Numbered from the stretch's first letter, positions 8,697 through 18,167 are shown. The stretch: 64,000 nucleotides of DNA from Aminobacter aminovorans (GCF_900445235.1 NZ_UFSM01000001.1:1296501-1360500); one strand, 5' to 3'. Translations and numbers: made by a program. Notes: generated from the sequence alone by a model not told the origin.

Positions 8697-8771
8697 TTTG
8701 CTCTTCTCAGGAATACGCCCGCGGGTGCAGCTGTTCGCGCCCGCGGCACCGTCGCCTGTGCCGCTCGTGGC

Positions 8772-9125
8772 TCAAAGCAGGCTGGCGAGGATGATCCAGA
8801 GCGTGGCGCTGATCTTGATGGGGCCGGCGTTCGGTATCCCGGCCATATCGGCCGTACGCAGAACGCTGCCATAGAGGAACAGGTTGTAGGGCAGGGGGAT
8901 CAGGTGGACGGCGACTGCCAGCAGGGCCGACATCTTGGCGGCCAGGATCAGCAGCGCGACCACCGTCGTGGCGACGTTGATGATGCTGCCAACCACCACC
9001 ATGTCCCACCAGAACAGCTGGCCGAGCGGCACCTCGCCGTTCCAGCGCCGCGAAAAGAACGCCGAAAGCCCGCCTTGGCCGCCCAGAGGATTGTCGGAAG
9101 GATGGAATTGTCCCGCGCTGCTCAT
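8772..9125 (-). CDS. Small hypothetical membrane protein
   Basis: The 117-residue protein has a hydrophilic N-terminus (SAGQFHPSDNPLGGQ) and three hydrophobic segments, about residues 38-60, 62-83 and 100-117. The family was not recognised. The start at 9125 (MSSAGQ) follows GAGG; an in-frame start at 9176 adds a basic 17-residue extension. It stands alone between msrB (convergent) and the isomerase gene. Confidence 0.65.
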   Translation of the reverse strand: MSSAGQFHPSDNPLGGQGGLSAFFSRRWNGEVPLGQLFWWDMVVVGSIINVATTVVALLILAAKMSALLAVAVHLIPLPYNLFLYGSVLRTADMAGIPNAGPIKISATLWIILASLL

Positions 9126-9287
9126 GCCCGACCTCTTCACCTTCGTGGCGAGCCGGCGTGCGGCCCGTCGCACCATGCTATTGTAGCAGGTAAATAGGGC
9201 ATCATATCAGTCGTCTTTACAAGTCCAACCAAAGCTTCACTTGCCAATACAGTGAACGATTGCAAGCATTTGCCGGCCGGGCACTCG

Positions 9288-10115
9288 TCAGGCGAGCAGA
9301 CCATCGATGTTTTCGACCAGTTGACGCGAGGCGGTCAGGCAGCGGCGTGCCCGTTCCCGAGGTGAAACGCTATCGCCGAGACGCATCATCGGGATTTCGA
9401 TGCTGAGTGGCCGGTCGCTGGGCAAGGCGCGGAGATAGGCCTTCAGTGGCAATGCCCCTTCGCCGGGCAGGTCGCGGTCGAAGGCGGAATGGCGCACCAT
9501 CGTTTCGGGGTCGACGGGCGCAGGCGGTGCGTCGCAGAGATGGATGTTGTGGAGCAGGCTCCGGTCGACCGAAGCCAGTTCTGCCCCGGCGATGCCCATG
9601 CGGTTGACGTGCAGCATGTCGAGGATCAGCCCGGAGCCATGGGCGGCGCCGGCGGCAACCACTGCCAGTGCTTCCTCGAGCGTTCCCGCCGCCCTGTGCG
9701 CGATCGGCTCGAAGTCGACGTGGAGCCCGAAGCTTGATGCCATTTCGGCGAGGGCGGCAAAGCGGTCCTCGATTTCAGCCTGTGCGATCGCGCCGCGCAT
9801 GTCGGCGACGGCGATCAGGCGAGGCCGGCCGAGCGCTGCCGCAGCCTCCATGGCGGCGGCGCTGCGTGACAGGTCGAACTCCCCGCGGATCATCCAGCTT
9901 TCGACCTCCGTCACTGTCAGCCCACTATCGTCGAGCAGCTGTTTGCACGCACCTACGAGCGCCATGTTCCCAAGCAGCGGCGAAGGCGCATCGGCTGCCG
10001 CGGTCGGATGGATGCGCAATCCCAGGTGATCGTAGCCAACTTCCGACGCGATGCGGATCGACTCAAGCGGCGAGGCGACAGGTGCCGTCAGGTACGACAT
10101 CGAGAAGCGTCTCAT
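9288..10115 (-). CDS. Sugar phosphate isomerase/epimerase family TIM-barrel protein
   Basis: The 275-residue protein belongs to the AP endonuclease 2-type TIM barrels (xylose-isomerase-like). Visible features are SYLTAPVASPLESIRIASEVGYD at the start, FEPIAHRAAGTLEEAL, LILDMLHVNRMG and LHNIHLCDAP, which supply the metal-binding Glu/Asp/His positions. It starts 10 bp after the stop of the flavin monooxygenase, so the two are cotranscribed. The substrate is unknown; it may process a product of the monooxygenase. Confidence 0.82.
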   Translation of the reverse strand: MRRFSMSYLTAPVASPLESIRIASEVGYDHLGLRIHPTAAADAPSPLLGNMALVGACKQLLDDSGLTVTEVESWMIRGEFDLSRSAAAMEAAAALGRPRLIAVADMRGAIAQAEIEDRFAALAEMASSFGLHVDFEPIAHRAAGTLEEALAVVAAGAAHGSGLILDMLHVNRMGIAGAELASVDRSLLHNIHLCDAPPAPVDPETMVRHSAFDRDLPGEGALPLKAYLRALPSDRPLSIEIPMMRLGDSVSPRERARRCLTASRQLVENIDGLLA

Positions 10116-10125
10116 GGCCTGCTTC

Positions 10126-11478
10126 CTATCCGCGGTATCTTGAGGCTGAATGATCTGGTGCGGTGCGCGGGCCCGAGCCCGTCACCCTCTCGCGCAGGGT
10201 GCCTGCCGCGTATTCGGTCTTGAACATGCCGCGCCGCTGCAACTCCGGCACCACCATGTCGATGAAGTTCTCCATCGTCTCATGCGCCAGGACGCGGGCA
10301 ATGTTGAAGCCGTCGACATCGGCGTGCTCGACCCAGCGCGCGAATTCATCGACCACCTGTTCCGGCGTGCCGACGATCAGCAGGTTGCGGCCGCTCACCA
10401 CCATGCTCTCGACTGCCTGGCGCACGGTCCAGCTACCCTTGCGCGTCAGCATATCGAGCTGGGAATGCGCCGCGTCCGTCTTTTCGTAGCGGATCGGCTC
10501 GTCCAGCGGGTATTTCGACAGGTCGATGCCGAGGGCCGCCGACAACTGGCACAGCATGCCTTCGACGCTGGTGTGGCGTTTGTAGTCCTCATAGCGGGCG
10601 CGGGCGAGTGCTTCGGTCTCGTCGACGATGATGGTGGCGCCGGCGAAGAACTTCAGGCTCCGGGGATCGCGGCCCAGCGCGGCTGCGCGCTTGCGCATGT
10701 CGGCCACCTGCGGCGCCACCAGTTCGAGCTGCGGGCCGTTGATGAAGATGCCTTCGGCATGGGTCGCGGCAAAGTGGCGGCCGCGCGGCGACCCGCCCGC
10801 CTGGAACAGCATCGGCGTGCGCTGCAGCGACGGCTCGGCCGCACTCACGGCACGAATCCGGTGATGTCCGCCGCTATGGTCCAGTTCGGTGATCAGCTCA
10901 GGGTCGGCATAGATCCCGCTCGTCTTGTCGCGCTTCAGCGCGCCGTCGGCCCACGAGCCCTCCCACAGCCCGTACATCACCGCCATGAATTCGTCGGCGG
11001 CGTCGTAGCGCGCGTCGTGCTCGGCCAACTCGTTGTGGCCCATGGCGAGTGCACCGCTGCGCAGGAAGGACGTCACGATGTTCCATCCGATACGCCCGCT
11101 TGTCATGTGGTCCAGCGTCGTCATGCGTCGGGCAAACAGATAGGGCGTCTCGTAGGAAGCGCTGCCGGTGATGGCGAAGCCGAGATTTTCGGTGACCAGC
11201 GCCATCGCCGGCACGATCACCGAGGGATCGAGGCTCGGCGCCAGCGCGCCGCTGCGGAACGCGGGCGCATAGCTCTGCCGGTAGGTATCGGGAACGCCGA
11301 GCGAGTCCGCCAGAAACAGCGCATCGAACAGGCCGCGTTCGAGAAGGCGGGCATAGTCGGCCCAATAATCGATGCTGGTGAAGTCCAGCGCCTTGTCGCG
11401 CGGATGGCGCCACAGGCCGAAGGCTAGGAAGCTCGGATTGCACTGGTCGAGTGCGTTGAGCCTGATTTCCTTGGTCAT
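10126..11478 (-). CDS. LLM class flavin-dependent monooxygenase (NtaA/SnaA/DszA type)
   Basis: The 450-residue protein begins IRLNALDQCNPSFLAFGLWRHP and shows FTSIDYWADYARLLERGLFDALFLAD, TTLDHMTSGRIGWNIVTS and LFQAGGSPRGRHFAATHAEGIF. These motifs are standard in group C bacterial luciferase-like monooxygenases that use FMNH2 from a partner reductase. Such enzymes oxidise aminopolycarboxylates, sulfonates or thiophenes. A divergent FMN reductase lies at 12692-13270 and is the likely reductant source. It is followed closely by the isomerase gene. Confidence 0.92.
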   Translation of the reverse strand: MTKEIRLNALDQCNPSFLAFGLWRHPRDKALDFTSIDYWADYARLLERGLFDALFLADSLGVPDTYRQSYAPAFRSGALAPSLDPSVIVPAMALVTENLGFAITGSASYETPYLFARRMTTLDHMTSGRIGWNIVTSFLRSGALAMGHNELAEHDARYDAADEFMAVMYGLWEGSWADGALKRDKTSGIYADPELITELDHSGGHHRIRAVSAAEPSLQRTPMLFQAGGSPRGRHFAATHAEGIFINGPQLELVAPQVADMRKRAAALGRDPRSLKFFAGATIIVDETEALARARYEDYKRHTSVEGMLCQLSAALGIDLSKYPLDEPIRYEKTDAAHSQLDMLTRKGSWTVRQAVESMVVSGRNLLIVGTPEQVVDEFARWVEHADVDGFNIARVLAHETMENFIDMVVPELQRRGMFKTEYAAGTLRERVTGSGPRTAPDHSASRYRG

Positions 11479-11577
11479 GCGATGGCCTCTTTCCGTTGCG
11501 TTCTGGCGCAACTTCCCGGAGGCGAGGCCGTGGGGCAAATGACTGTTTTCGACGGGGCGATCTCGAAATCAGACCAC

Positions 11578-12552
11578 TCATCCCATGGCCTCGAACTGCC
11601 CGGCTAATGTCTCGACAAAGCGCAGCAGCACCGGCGTTTCGATCTCCGCGCGCCAGAACAATTTCAGCGACAGCGGCACCGAAAATCCAGCGACGTCGCG
11701 AATGACGACATTCGGTGGATGCCGGCCTGCCTGGGACCGATTGACGAAAGCGATGCCGAGGCCTGCCGCGACAAGGCTCAGTGTCGCCTCGGTGCTTCCG
11801 GTCTCCATCAGCACGCGGATGGCGACGCCACTCGACTGCAGGGCCTGGGCGACCTTCTCCGCCATCAGGCCCGATTGAGCGAGGTCCATGCCGATGAAAT
11901 CGGCGCCGTCGAGGTGCTCGACCGCAAGCTCTGCCTTTGCGGCGAGTGGATGGTGCTCAGGCAACGCCAGCGCAAGATCGTCGAGCACCAGTTGCCGCGA
12001 CTTCAGCATGTGTGGATAGCCGAGTTCGTAGGCCAGGCCGAGGTCGATCGAACCCGCCGCCAGCGCCTGGAATGCCTGCTCGGACAGCATCGGCGTCAGC
12101 CTCACTTCGACCGTGGGATTGGCGATGCGGAATGTCTGCAGCCCGTCGGGGATCGGCGCAAACATCATCGCCGCGCCGTTGAAGCCGACGCGCAGCAGTG
12201 ACATCTGTCCGCCGTCGATCAGGTCGAAGCGACGGATGGCGAGGTCGACCTCGCGCAAGATGCGCGAGGCGTCCTCCAGCAGTGCCGCGCCGGCCAAGGT
12301 CAGCCGCACACCCGTCGGTTGGCGCTCGAACAGCCTGCCGCCGAGCTGCGCCTCCAACTCGCCGATGCGCCGCGACAGCGCCGACTGTACGATCGCCAGC
12401 CGGTCCGCGGCCCTGTGAAAACTGCCGAGTTCTGCGGCAACGACGAAGTGCTGCAGGTTCTTGAGGAGTTGGGTCCGACGGATGCCGCGCCGGCCGAAGC
12501 TGCGAAGCTCCTTGGGATCTTCCGGCTTGAGGTCCGAGGCATCGGCGGTCAT
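11578..12552 (-). CDS. LysR family transcriptional regulator
   Basis: The 324-residue protein has a winged HTH at about residues 30-90 (LQHFVVAAELGSFHRAADRLAIVQSALSRRIGELE) followed by a periplasmic-binding-protein-like effector domain. The start at 12552 gives about 25 extra residues before the HTH; an upstream extension is open but unlike the family. It is divergent from the FMN reductase gene (139-bp gap) and upstream of the monooxygenase, so it likely controls both in response to the pathway substrate. Confidence 0.9.
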   Translation of the reverse strand: MTADASDLKPEDPKELRSFGRRGIRRTQLLKNLQHFVVAAELGSFHRAADRLAIVQSALSRRIGELEAQLGGRLFERQPTGVRLTLAGAALLEDASRILREVDLAIRRFDLIDGGQMSLLRVGFNGAAMMFAPIPDGLQTFRIANPTVEVRLTPMLSEQAFQALAAGSIDLGLAYELGYPHMLKSRQLVLDDLALALPEHHPLAAKAELAVEHLDGADFIGMDLAQSGLMAEKVAQALQSSGVAIRVLMETGSTEATLSLVAAGLGIAFVNRSQAGRHPPNVVIRDVAGFSVPLSLKLFWRAEIETPVLLRFVETLAGQFEAMG

Positions 12553-12691
12553 CTGGCACCACGCATGATAGGGTCTGATCGTGCCCGACTTTGCCGATGC
12601 CGAAACGACATCGCCTCGTCCAAAAAGGTCATTTGCCGCCGAAAGCCTTTGCCAGTCTCCTGACGTCCGAAATAGAGATGCTAGGGAGGAC

Positions 12692-13270
12692 ATGATGACG
12701 GCAGGACCCTTGATCGTCGGGATCGGCGGTACCACGCGCAGTTGCTCGTCGTCGGAGCGGCTGCTGCATCAGGCGCTTTCGGTGGCGGCAGCGGCCGGTG
12801 CGGACACGCTGGCCTTCACCGGCGAACGGCTGTTGTTTCCGATCTTTGGCACCGACAAGCCGGGCGTGGCGGAACTGGAATTCCTGGGGGCTTTGCGCCG
12901 CTGTGACGGCGTGGTCATCTCATCCCCGGGCTATCACGGCTCGGTGTCGGGCATGCTGAAGAATGCGCTGGATTACATTGAGGAATTGCGAGGTGACGCC
13001 AGGCCCTATCTCCAGGGGCGGCCGGTTGGCCTGATCGCTGCGGCTGCCGGTTGGCAGGCGGGCGGTTCGACGCTGCAGCATTTGCGCTCGATCGTGCACG
13101 CCCTGCGCGGCTGGCCGACGCCGTTGGGCGTCATTGCCAATTCGTCGGTTTCCGACGGGGATTGTAGCGACCAGATCGCGTTGATGGCCGCCCAGGTCAT
13201 GGATTTTGCGTGCGCATTTGGCGCGGGCGCCGGTATGGCTGCGCCGTTGCAGCCCTTGTGCGTGGCGTGA
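12692..13270 (+). CDS. NADPH-dependent FMN reductase
   Basis: The 192-residue flavodoxin-like reductase carries GIGGTTRSCSSSERLL (phosphate-binding loop), SSPGYHGSVSGMLKNALDYIEE (FMN contact and signature) and AAAAGWQAGGSTLQHLRSI. AGGGAGGA lies 2 bases upstream of the ATG, supporting this start. It should supply reduced FMN to the two-component monooxygenase across the LysR gene. Confidence 0.92.
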   Translation: MMTAGPLIVGIGGTTRSCSSSERLLHQALSVAAAAGADTLAFTGERLLFPIFGTDKPGVAELEFLGALRRCDGVVISSPGYHGSVSGMLKNALDYIEELRGDARPYLQGRPVGLIAAAAGWQAGGSTLQHLRSIVHALRGWPTPLGVIANSSVSDGDCSDQIALMAAQVMDFACAFGAGAGMAAPLQPLCVA

Positions 13271-13328
13271 AGTGTTTGCCACGATGGTCGCGGCGCACCG
13301 TCTCGGATGCGCCGCGGCCGAATTGGCC

Positions 13329-13589
13329 TCAGCTCATGCCGAGGGCGGCCTTGTAGAGGTCGAGGATCGCTTCTGCCTCGTCACGCTCGGCCTGGTCCTG
13401 CTTGCGCAGGCGGATCAGGGTGCGCAGCGCCTTGGTGTCGAAGCCGGTGCCCTTGGCCTCGGCGTAGACGTCTTTGATGTCGTCGGAGATGGTCTTCTTT
13501 TCTTCTTCAAGCCGCTCGATGCGCTCGATGAAGGCGCGCAACTGGCCGGCGGCAACGGTCTGGCTGGTATCGGTGATTTCGTCGGCCAT
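13329..13589 (-). CDS. gapR: GapR family nucleoid-associated protein (DUF2312)
   Basis: The 86-residue helical protein has the full DUF2312 pattern: [36 protein letters not shown] and [23 protein letters not shown]. In Caulobacter, GapR forms a clamp on overtwisted, AT-rich DNA ahead of replication and transcription. The start at 13589 (MADEITDTS) fits the family length; an 18-codon upstream extension is not conserved-looking. Confidence 0.92.
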   Translation of the reverse strand: MADEITDTSQTVAAGQLRAFIERIERLEEEKKTISDDIKDVYAEAKGTGFDTKALRTLIRLRKQDQAERDEAEAILDLYKAALGMS

Positions 13590-13742
13590 GGGGCACTCCG
13601 CAATTGTGATTGGAACAGCGCGACTCGGCGCGCCATGGGGCATTTCGGCCCGGTTCGATGCCCCATGATGGCAAGAGGGTCAAGGGGATCTGGCCGCGCA
13701 GCTGACAGGAGGCTACGTAAAATCCGCCCAGTGCTCCCTAGG

Positions 13743-14051
13743 TTAGTGATCCTTGGGCCGTCTGGTCTCGAAAGCCGCCTTCTGCGCGTCGGTGGCGTCG
13801 CGCTGGTACTTGGCCTGCCACTCGGCATAAGGCATGCCGTAGACGATCTCGCGCGACGTCTCCTTGGACAGCTCGACACCGGCGCCTGCGGCAGCGTCGC
13901 GATACCAGTTGGACAGGCAGTTGCGGCAGAAGCCTGCGAGATTCATCATGTCGATGTTCTGCACGTCGGAGCGCTCGCGCAAATGCTCGAGCAGGCGGCG
14001 GAAAGCGGCCGCCTCGAATTCGCGCTGCTGCGCTTCGCTGAGTTCGGCCAT
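13743..14051 (-). CDS. DUF1244 domain-containing protein
   Basis: The 102-residue protein has the family signature EAAAFRRLLEHLRERSDVQNIDMMNLAGFCRNCLSNW with two cysteines (FCRNC), and EIVYGMPYAEWQAKYQ. The function is unknown. The start at 14051 has GGAG six bases upstream; an ATG at 14066 overlaps the upstream stop. It is translationally close to the N-formylglutamate amidohydrolase gene and part of the conserved rhizobial pyruvate kinase block. Confidence 0.9.
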   Translation of the reverse strand: MAELSEAQQREFEAAAFRRLLEHLRERSDVQNIDMMNLAGFCRNCLSNWYRDAAAGAGVELSKETSREIVYGMPYAEWQAKYQRDATDAQKAAFETRRPKDH

Positions 14052-14062
14052 CGCAATCTCCA

Positions 14063-14860
14063 TCACAGCGGCCCTGTACGCGAGCCGAATTGTCTGACCT
14101 CGTGTATATCGGCACGGCGATTGATCGCGTCAACGATCGGCGCAAGCCGATTTGCCCAGGCGCTGGTTCCGGCCTCGTCGCCGATCAGATCCTGCCTGAT
14201 CTCGATCAGCGCGTGGGCAAAGCCGTTGACGATGGCATGGCGGAACATGGTGTCGCCGCGCAGCGCCCCGTCATAAGGCTCGTTGTCGCCGACGACGATG
14301 CCGGTGTCCTCGGCAAGCATCTCGATCAGCGGCCAGGCGGCGCGATGGTCCATGTCCCACAGCACGCCGGCATGCCAGGGCCTGGCACGGCCCTGCATAA
14401 CGGGGGTGAAGGAATGCACCGAGAGGATGAAGGGTGCGGTGCCGGTCTGCTTGTGCACCGAGGCGATCATGGCGCCGACGGCGTCGTGATAGGGTCGGTA
14501 GAAGGTGTCGAGACGGCGCTCGCGCTCTTCCCAGGACATTGGATAATTGCCCGGTATGACCGAGCCGTCATAGAGCTGGCGGATCAGGGTCGGGTCGTCC
14601 TCGCCGCGATTGGGGTCGATCAACAGCCGCGAGAAATTTGCCAGGACCGCCGGCGCCCCGATGATCGCCGAAAGCTTGCGGGTCACCTGTTCGGCGCCGA
14701 TGTCATAGGCGATGTGGCGCTCGAACTCCTCGGGCGGCAGGCCAAGATCGCCATACTCCTGCGGCAGGTCGCGCCGGGCATGGTCGCACAAAAGCACCAG
14801 ACCGCGACTGCGGTCGCCGTCGATGATTTCGAACGGGGCAAAGAGAGTGTTTCGCGTCAT
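14063..14860 (-). CDS. N-formylglutamate amidohydrolase family protein
   Basis: The 265-residue protein shows the family metal/active-site segments LVLLCDHARRDLPQEY, NFSRLLIDPNRGEDDPTLI, FILSVHSFTPVMQGRARPWHAGVLWD and VGDNEPYDG. The family hydrolyses N-formyl-L-glutamate (histidine degradation), but this short rhizobial branch may have another amide substrate. The start at 14860 (MTRNTLFAP) was chosen by family alignment. It is divergent from DUF1036-pyk and upstream of DUF1244. Confidence 0.88.
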   Translation of the reverse strand: MTRNTLFAPFEIIDGDRSRGLVLLCDHARRDLPQEYGDLGLPPEEFERHIAYDIGAEQVTRKLSAIIGAPAVLANFSRLLIDPNRGEDDPTLIRQLYDGSVIPGNYPMSWEERERRLDTFYRPYHDAVGAMIASVHKQTGTAPFILSVHSFTPVMQGRARPWHAGVLWDMDHRAAWPLIEMLAEDTGIVVGDNEPYDGALRGDTMFRHAIVNGFAHALIEIRQDLIGDEAGTSAWANRLAPIVDAINRRADIHEVRQFGSRTGPL

Positions 14861-15075
14861 CGGAGGCAAATTGTCCTTCGGCACGGCTTCGGTGTAGTTT
14901 TCGTCGCCGCAGCCGCTGTGGGGATATGTGCTAACGCCGTTGTTTTGCCAACCTTTTTTCGAATATGCCAGATGGGGCGGCAAATCACTGCGGCTGAGTG
15001 CATCTAAATCGATTGGATAAGCGCCGTGCCATGCGTTGACATGCGCCTGCACATTGCCGAAAAGGGCACCAGAAA

Positions 15076-15594
15076 ATGAAGAATACGTCGAAGAGGGGCT
15101 TGGGGATGGAACTTGCCGGGGGGCCGCGCGCACGCTCAGCCTTGGCAATGCTTTTCCTTTTCCTAGCGGTTCCGCTGTTTGCCTCCGTTGCCGCGACGCC
15201 TGCGCGCGCCGACTTCAGGGTCTGCAACGCGACCCAAAGCCTCGTCGGCGTCGGCATCGGCTATCGCGCCAAGGCCGGCTGGATCACCGAAGGCTGGTGG
15301 CACATCGAGGGCCAGACCTGCAAAACGCTGATCGAAGGCCCGCTGTCATCGAGGTTTTATTATCTCTATGCAGAAGATGCCGAGCGAGGCGGACGCTGGG
15401 ACGGCCCCATCAACATGTGCGTGGCTGAAAAAGAGTTCAAGGTTGCCGGGGTCACCGACTGCGTAGCGCGCGGTTTCCAGCGCGCCGGCTTCCAGGAATA
15501 CGACACGGGCGAGCAGGCGAACTGGATGGTCCAGCTCACCGACGAGCCCGCAACGGGCGGCAATGCGGCCGCCTCGGGAACGAACGGTCAATGA
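15076..15594 (+). CDS. DUF1036 domain-containing secreted protein
   Basis: The 172-residue protein has an N-terminal signal sequence (hydrophobic at about 20-40, ending ATPARA). The DUF1036 domain follows, with FRVCNATQSLVGVGIGYR, GWITEGWWHIEGQTCKTLIEG and NMCVAEKEFKV; its cysteines may form disulfides in the periplasm. The function is unknown. Its stop overlaps the pyruvate kinase start by 4 bp (ATGA), so translation is coupled. Confidence 0.88.
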   Translation: MKNTSKRGLGMELAGGPRARSALAMLFLFLAVPLFASVAATPARADFRVCNATQSLVGVGIGYRAKAGWITEGWWHIEGQTCKTLIEGPLSSRFYYLYAEDAERGGRWDGPINMCVAEKEFKVAGVTDCVARGFQRAGFQEYDTGEQANWMVQLTDEPATGGNAAASGTNGQ

Positions 15595-17027
15595 GACGCA
15601 GCCGTAAGGTCAAGATACTCGCCACACTCGGTCCAGCCTCTTCCGACGAGGTCATGATCCGCAGGCTCTTCGATGCGGGCGCCGATGTCTTCCGCATCAA
15701 TATGAGCCATACCGACCACGATTCGATGCGCACGCTTGTTGGCCGCATCCGCAAGGTCGAGGAAGAGGCGGGCCGCCCGATCGGCATCCTCGCCGACCTG
15801 CAGGGGCCCAAGCTCCGCGTCGGCAAGTTCGCCAATGGCAAGGAAGAGCTGACCGTCGGCCAGACCTTCACCTTGGACGACAGCGCCGATCTCGGCGACA
15901 ACAAGCGCGTGCACCTGCCGCATCCCGAAATCCTCAAGTCGGTTCAGGCTGGCCATCGCCTTTTGATCGACGACGGCAAGCTCGAGCTCCGGGCTGTCAA
16001 GACCGACGGCAAGTCGATCGTCTGCACGGTCGTTGCCGGCAACAAGATTTCCGACAAGAAGGGCGTCAGCCTGCCCGACACCGACCTGCCGGTCGGCGCG
16101 CTGACCGAAAAGGACCGCAAGGACCTCGATGCGGTGCTCGAAACCGGCGTCGACTGGGTCGCGCTGTCGTTCATCCAGCGTCCCGAGGATCTGGCCGAAG
16201 CGCGCAAGATCGCCCAGGGGCGTGCGCTGCTGATGTCCAAGATCGAAAAGCCGCAGGCGGTTGCACGCCTTGCCGAAATCATCGAGCTGTCCGATGCCTT
16301 GATGGTCGCCCGTGGCGATCTCGGCGTCGAGATGCCGATCGAATCCGTGCCCGGCATCCAGAAGCAGATCACGCGTGCGGCACGCCGTGCCGGCAAGCCG
16401 GTGGTCGTCGCCACCCAGATGCTGGAATCGATGATCACGGCGCCGGTGCCGACCCGCGCCGAGGTCTCCGACGTGGCGACTGCAGTGTTCGAAGGTGCTG
16501 ACGCGATCATGCTGTCGGCCGAATCCGCCGCCGGACAATATCCGGTCGAGTCGGTGGCAACGATGGACCGCATTGCCCAGCAGGTCGAAAAGGATCCGAC
16601 CTATCCCGGCATCATCAACGCCCAGCGTTCGCAGCCTGAAGCGACCGGTGCCGATGCCATTTCGCTTGCGGCGCGTGAAATCGCCGAGACGCTGAAGCTG
16701 TCGGCGATCGTCACCTACACCGCCTCTGGCACCACCGGATTGCGCGCCGCGCGCGAACGACCGCAGGTGCCGATCATCGCGCTGTCGCCGATCCTGGCCA
16801 CCGCGCGCCGGCTGTCGCTTTTGTGGGGCACGCATTGCGTCGTCTCGCCCGACGCCGCCAATCTCGACGACATGGTTGAACGCGCCTGTGGCGTCGCCTT
16901 CAACGAGGGTTTCGCAACTGGCGGCGACCGCGTCATCATCACCGCCGGCGTGCCGCTCCGCACGCCCGGATCGACCAACATGCTGCGCATCGCCTATGTC
17001 GGGCCGGAAGGCAAAGGCAGCAGGTAA
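15591..17027 (+). CDS. pyk: Pyruvate kinase
   Basis: The 478-residue glycolytic enzyme converts PEP and ADP to pyruvate and ATP. Visible motifs are KILATLGPAS near the N-terminus, RINMSHTDHD, LADLQGPKLRVG, the active-site LMSKIEKPQAV (catalytic Lys), MVARGDLGVEMP and VATQMLESMI. It overlaps DUF1036 by 4 bp. A perfect inverted repeat at 17038-17099 follows and may terminate the operon. Confidence 0.97.
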   Translation: MRRSRKVKILATLGPASSDEVMIRRLFDAGADVFRINMSHTDHDSMRTLVGRIRKVEEEAGRPIGILADLQGPKLRVGKFANGKEELTVGQTFTLDDSADLGDNKRVHLPHPEILKSVQAGHRLLIDDGKLELRAVKTDGKSIVCTVVAGNKISDKKGVSLPDTDLPVGALTEKDRKDLDAVLETGVDWVALSFIQRPEDLAEARKIAQGRALLMSKIEKPQAVARLAEIIELSDALMVARGDLGVEMPIESVPGIQKQITRAARRAGKPVVVATQMLESMITAPVPTRAEVSDVATAVFEGADAIMLSAESAAGQYPVESVATMDRIAQQVEKDPTYPGIINAQRSQPEATGADAISLAAREIAETLKLSAIVTYTASGTTGLRAARERPQVPIIALSPILATARRLSLLWGTHCVVSPDAANLDDMVERACGVAFNEGFATGGDRVIITAGVPLRTPGSTNMLRIAYVGPEGKGSR

Positions 17028-17037
17028 TTTGTGGGCA

Positions 17038-17099
17038 TAGGGGAGTAAGGGAATAGGGGAAGTGCATAGTAGGCTCTCGCCGCTCCCCTTACTCCCCTA
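17038..17099. repeat. 14-bp perfect inverted repeat between convergent genes
   Basis: TAGGGGAGTAAGGG at 17038-17051 is exactly complementary to 17086-17099, with a 34-base spacer that carries a further GGGGAA motif. It lies between the convergent pyk and alpha/beta hydrolase genes and may act as a bidirectional terminator. Related GGGGAATA units occur beyond the other end of the hydrolase gene. Confidence 0.8.
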
Positions 17100-17104
17100 C
17101 TTCC

Positions 17105-18154
17105 CTAAATCGGCGCCTTCTCGTTCACGCACATATCCGTGCCGAAATCGTCGCCCGCCATGCGGGCCTCGACCCGCCGCGCCATGGCCTGCAGGTCGCG
17201 CGGCTGGCCGGCGAGCTTTTCAACCGCTGCTGCGACCAGGTCGGGCGCCACCCAGTCGGGTTTGTGGCCAAGCTTCCTGACCCAGACCAGCTCGGCACCG
17301 GGAATGTCGCGCGCGAGGCCCATCGAATGGATCTCTTCATAGACGACCGTATCCGCATCGCCTGAGATCACCACTGTCGGCGCCTTGATCTCGGGATAGC
17401 GCGGCGCTGTCTTCAGCGCGTGCCGGTACAAGCCCTCGACATCGATCGCATTGGCGCGAAAGGCCTGCCGCCGCAGCACAAGCTTGATAGAGGCTTCGTC
17501 GACATAGAAGTCGGGCACCTTGTCGGGTGAGAAGACACAGGTCGTGGCAGCATCGATACGCATCAGCCCGGCCGGATTGGCAACCATCGCGGCGAACAGC
17601 CGCCCGACCGCCGGCCTGGCGCTCAGGCTGTAGTACCAGGAGGTGTCGCCGCCCGGCCAGGGATGCGTTGCCGCCGACAGGAACAGCAGCCCGCGCGTCT
17701 TCTCGGCATGTTCCAGGGCGAAGGTCGCCGCGATCGAACCGCCAAACGAATGGCCGACGATGATGGCGTCCTTGATGCCGAGCCTGTCCATCAGAGCAGC
17801 GATGGTCGCGGCCTGGCCTTCCTGCGTCTCGTTGTTGCCGGTGCCGCGTCCGGACCATCCATGGCCGGGCCGGTCGAGGAACAGCATCTCGGCGCGGCCT
17901 TCGAATTGCGGCCTGAGCGGCAGCATCTGGTCCTTCAGATTGGCGGATGCGCCGTGGATGAAGACCAGCGGCGGCAGCTCCGCGCCAACAGGCGCCGGTA
18001 CATGGACGTAATGGATGTTGGCGCCCGCTATGTCGATGAAGCTGCCCACGGGTGGATTGCGGCGCTCGATCAACCATGACGCCACGCCGGTAAAGCCGGC
18101 AAGCGCAAGCACGATCGCAACGAGCAATACCAGGACAAAGGTGAGGATGTTCAT
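17105..18154 (-). CDS. Alpha/beta hydrolase with N-terminal membrane anchor
   Basis: The 349-residue protein has a hydrophobic N-terminal segment (residues 3-27), an oxyanion region PPLVFIHGASANLKDQ, LFLDRPGHGWSGRG, the nucleophile elbow VGHSFGGSIAA and a late acid/His region (SGDADTVV, KLGHKPDW). It is probably an inner-membrane-anchored esterase or epoxide-hydrolase-like enzyme; the substrate is unknown. It is flanked on both sides by GGGAATAGGGG-type repeat sequence and convergent with pyk. Confidence 0.88.
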   Translation of the reverse strand: MNILTFVLVLLVAIVLALAGFTGVASWLIERRNPPVGSFIDIAGANIHYVHVPAPVGAELPPLVFIHGASANLKDQMLPLRPQFEGRAEMLFLDRPGHGWSGRGTGNNETQEGQAATIAALMDRLGIKDAIIVGHSFGGSIAATFALEHAEKTRGLLFLSAATHPWPGGDTSWYYSLSARPAVGRLFAAMVANPAGLMRIDAATTCVFSPDKVPDFYVDEASIKLVLRRQAFRANAIDVEGLYRHALKTAPRYPEIKAPTVVISGDADTVVYEEIHSMGLARDIPGAELVWVRKLGHKPDWVAPDLVAAAVEKLAGQPRDLQAMARRVEARMAGDDFGTDMCVNEKAPI

Positions 18155-18167
18155 GCGGCTCGTGGGA

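Noticed and set aside
10150..11427. 425-residue plus-strand open frame
   Set aside because: Antisense to the flavin monooxygenase; His/Arg-rich low-information text and no ribosome binding site.
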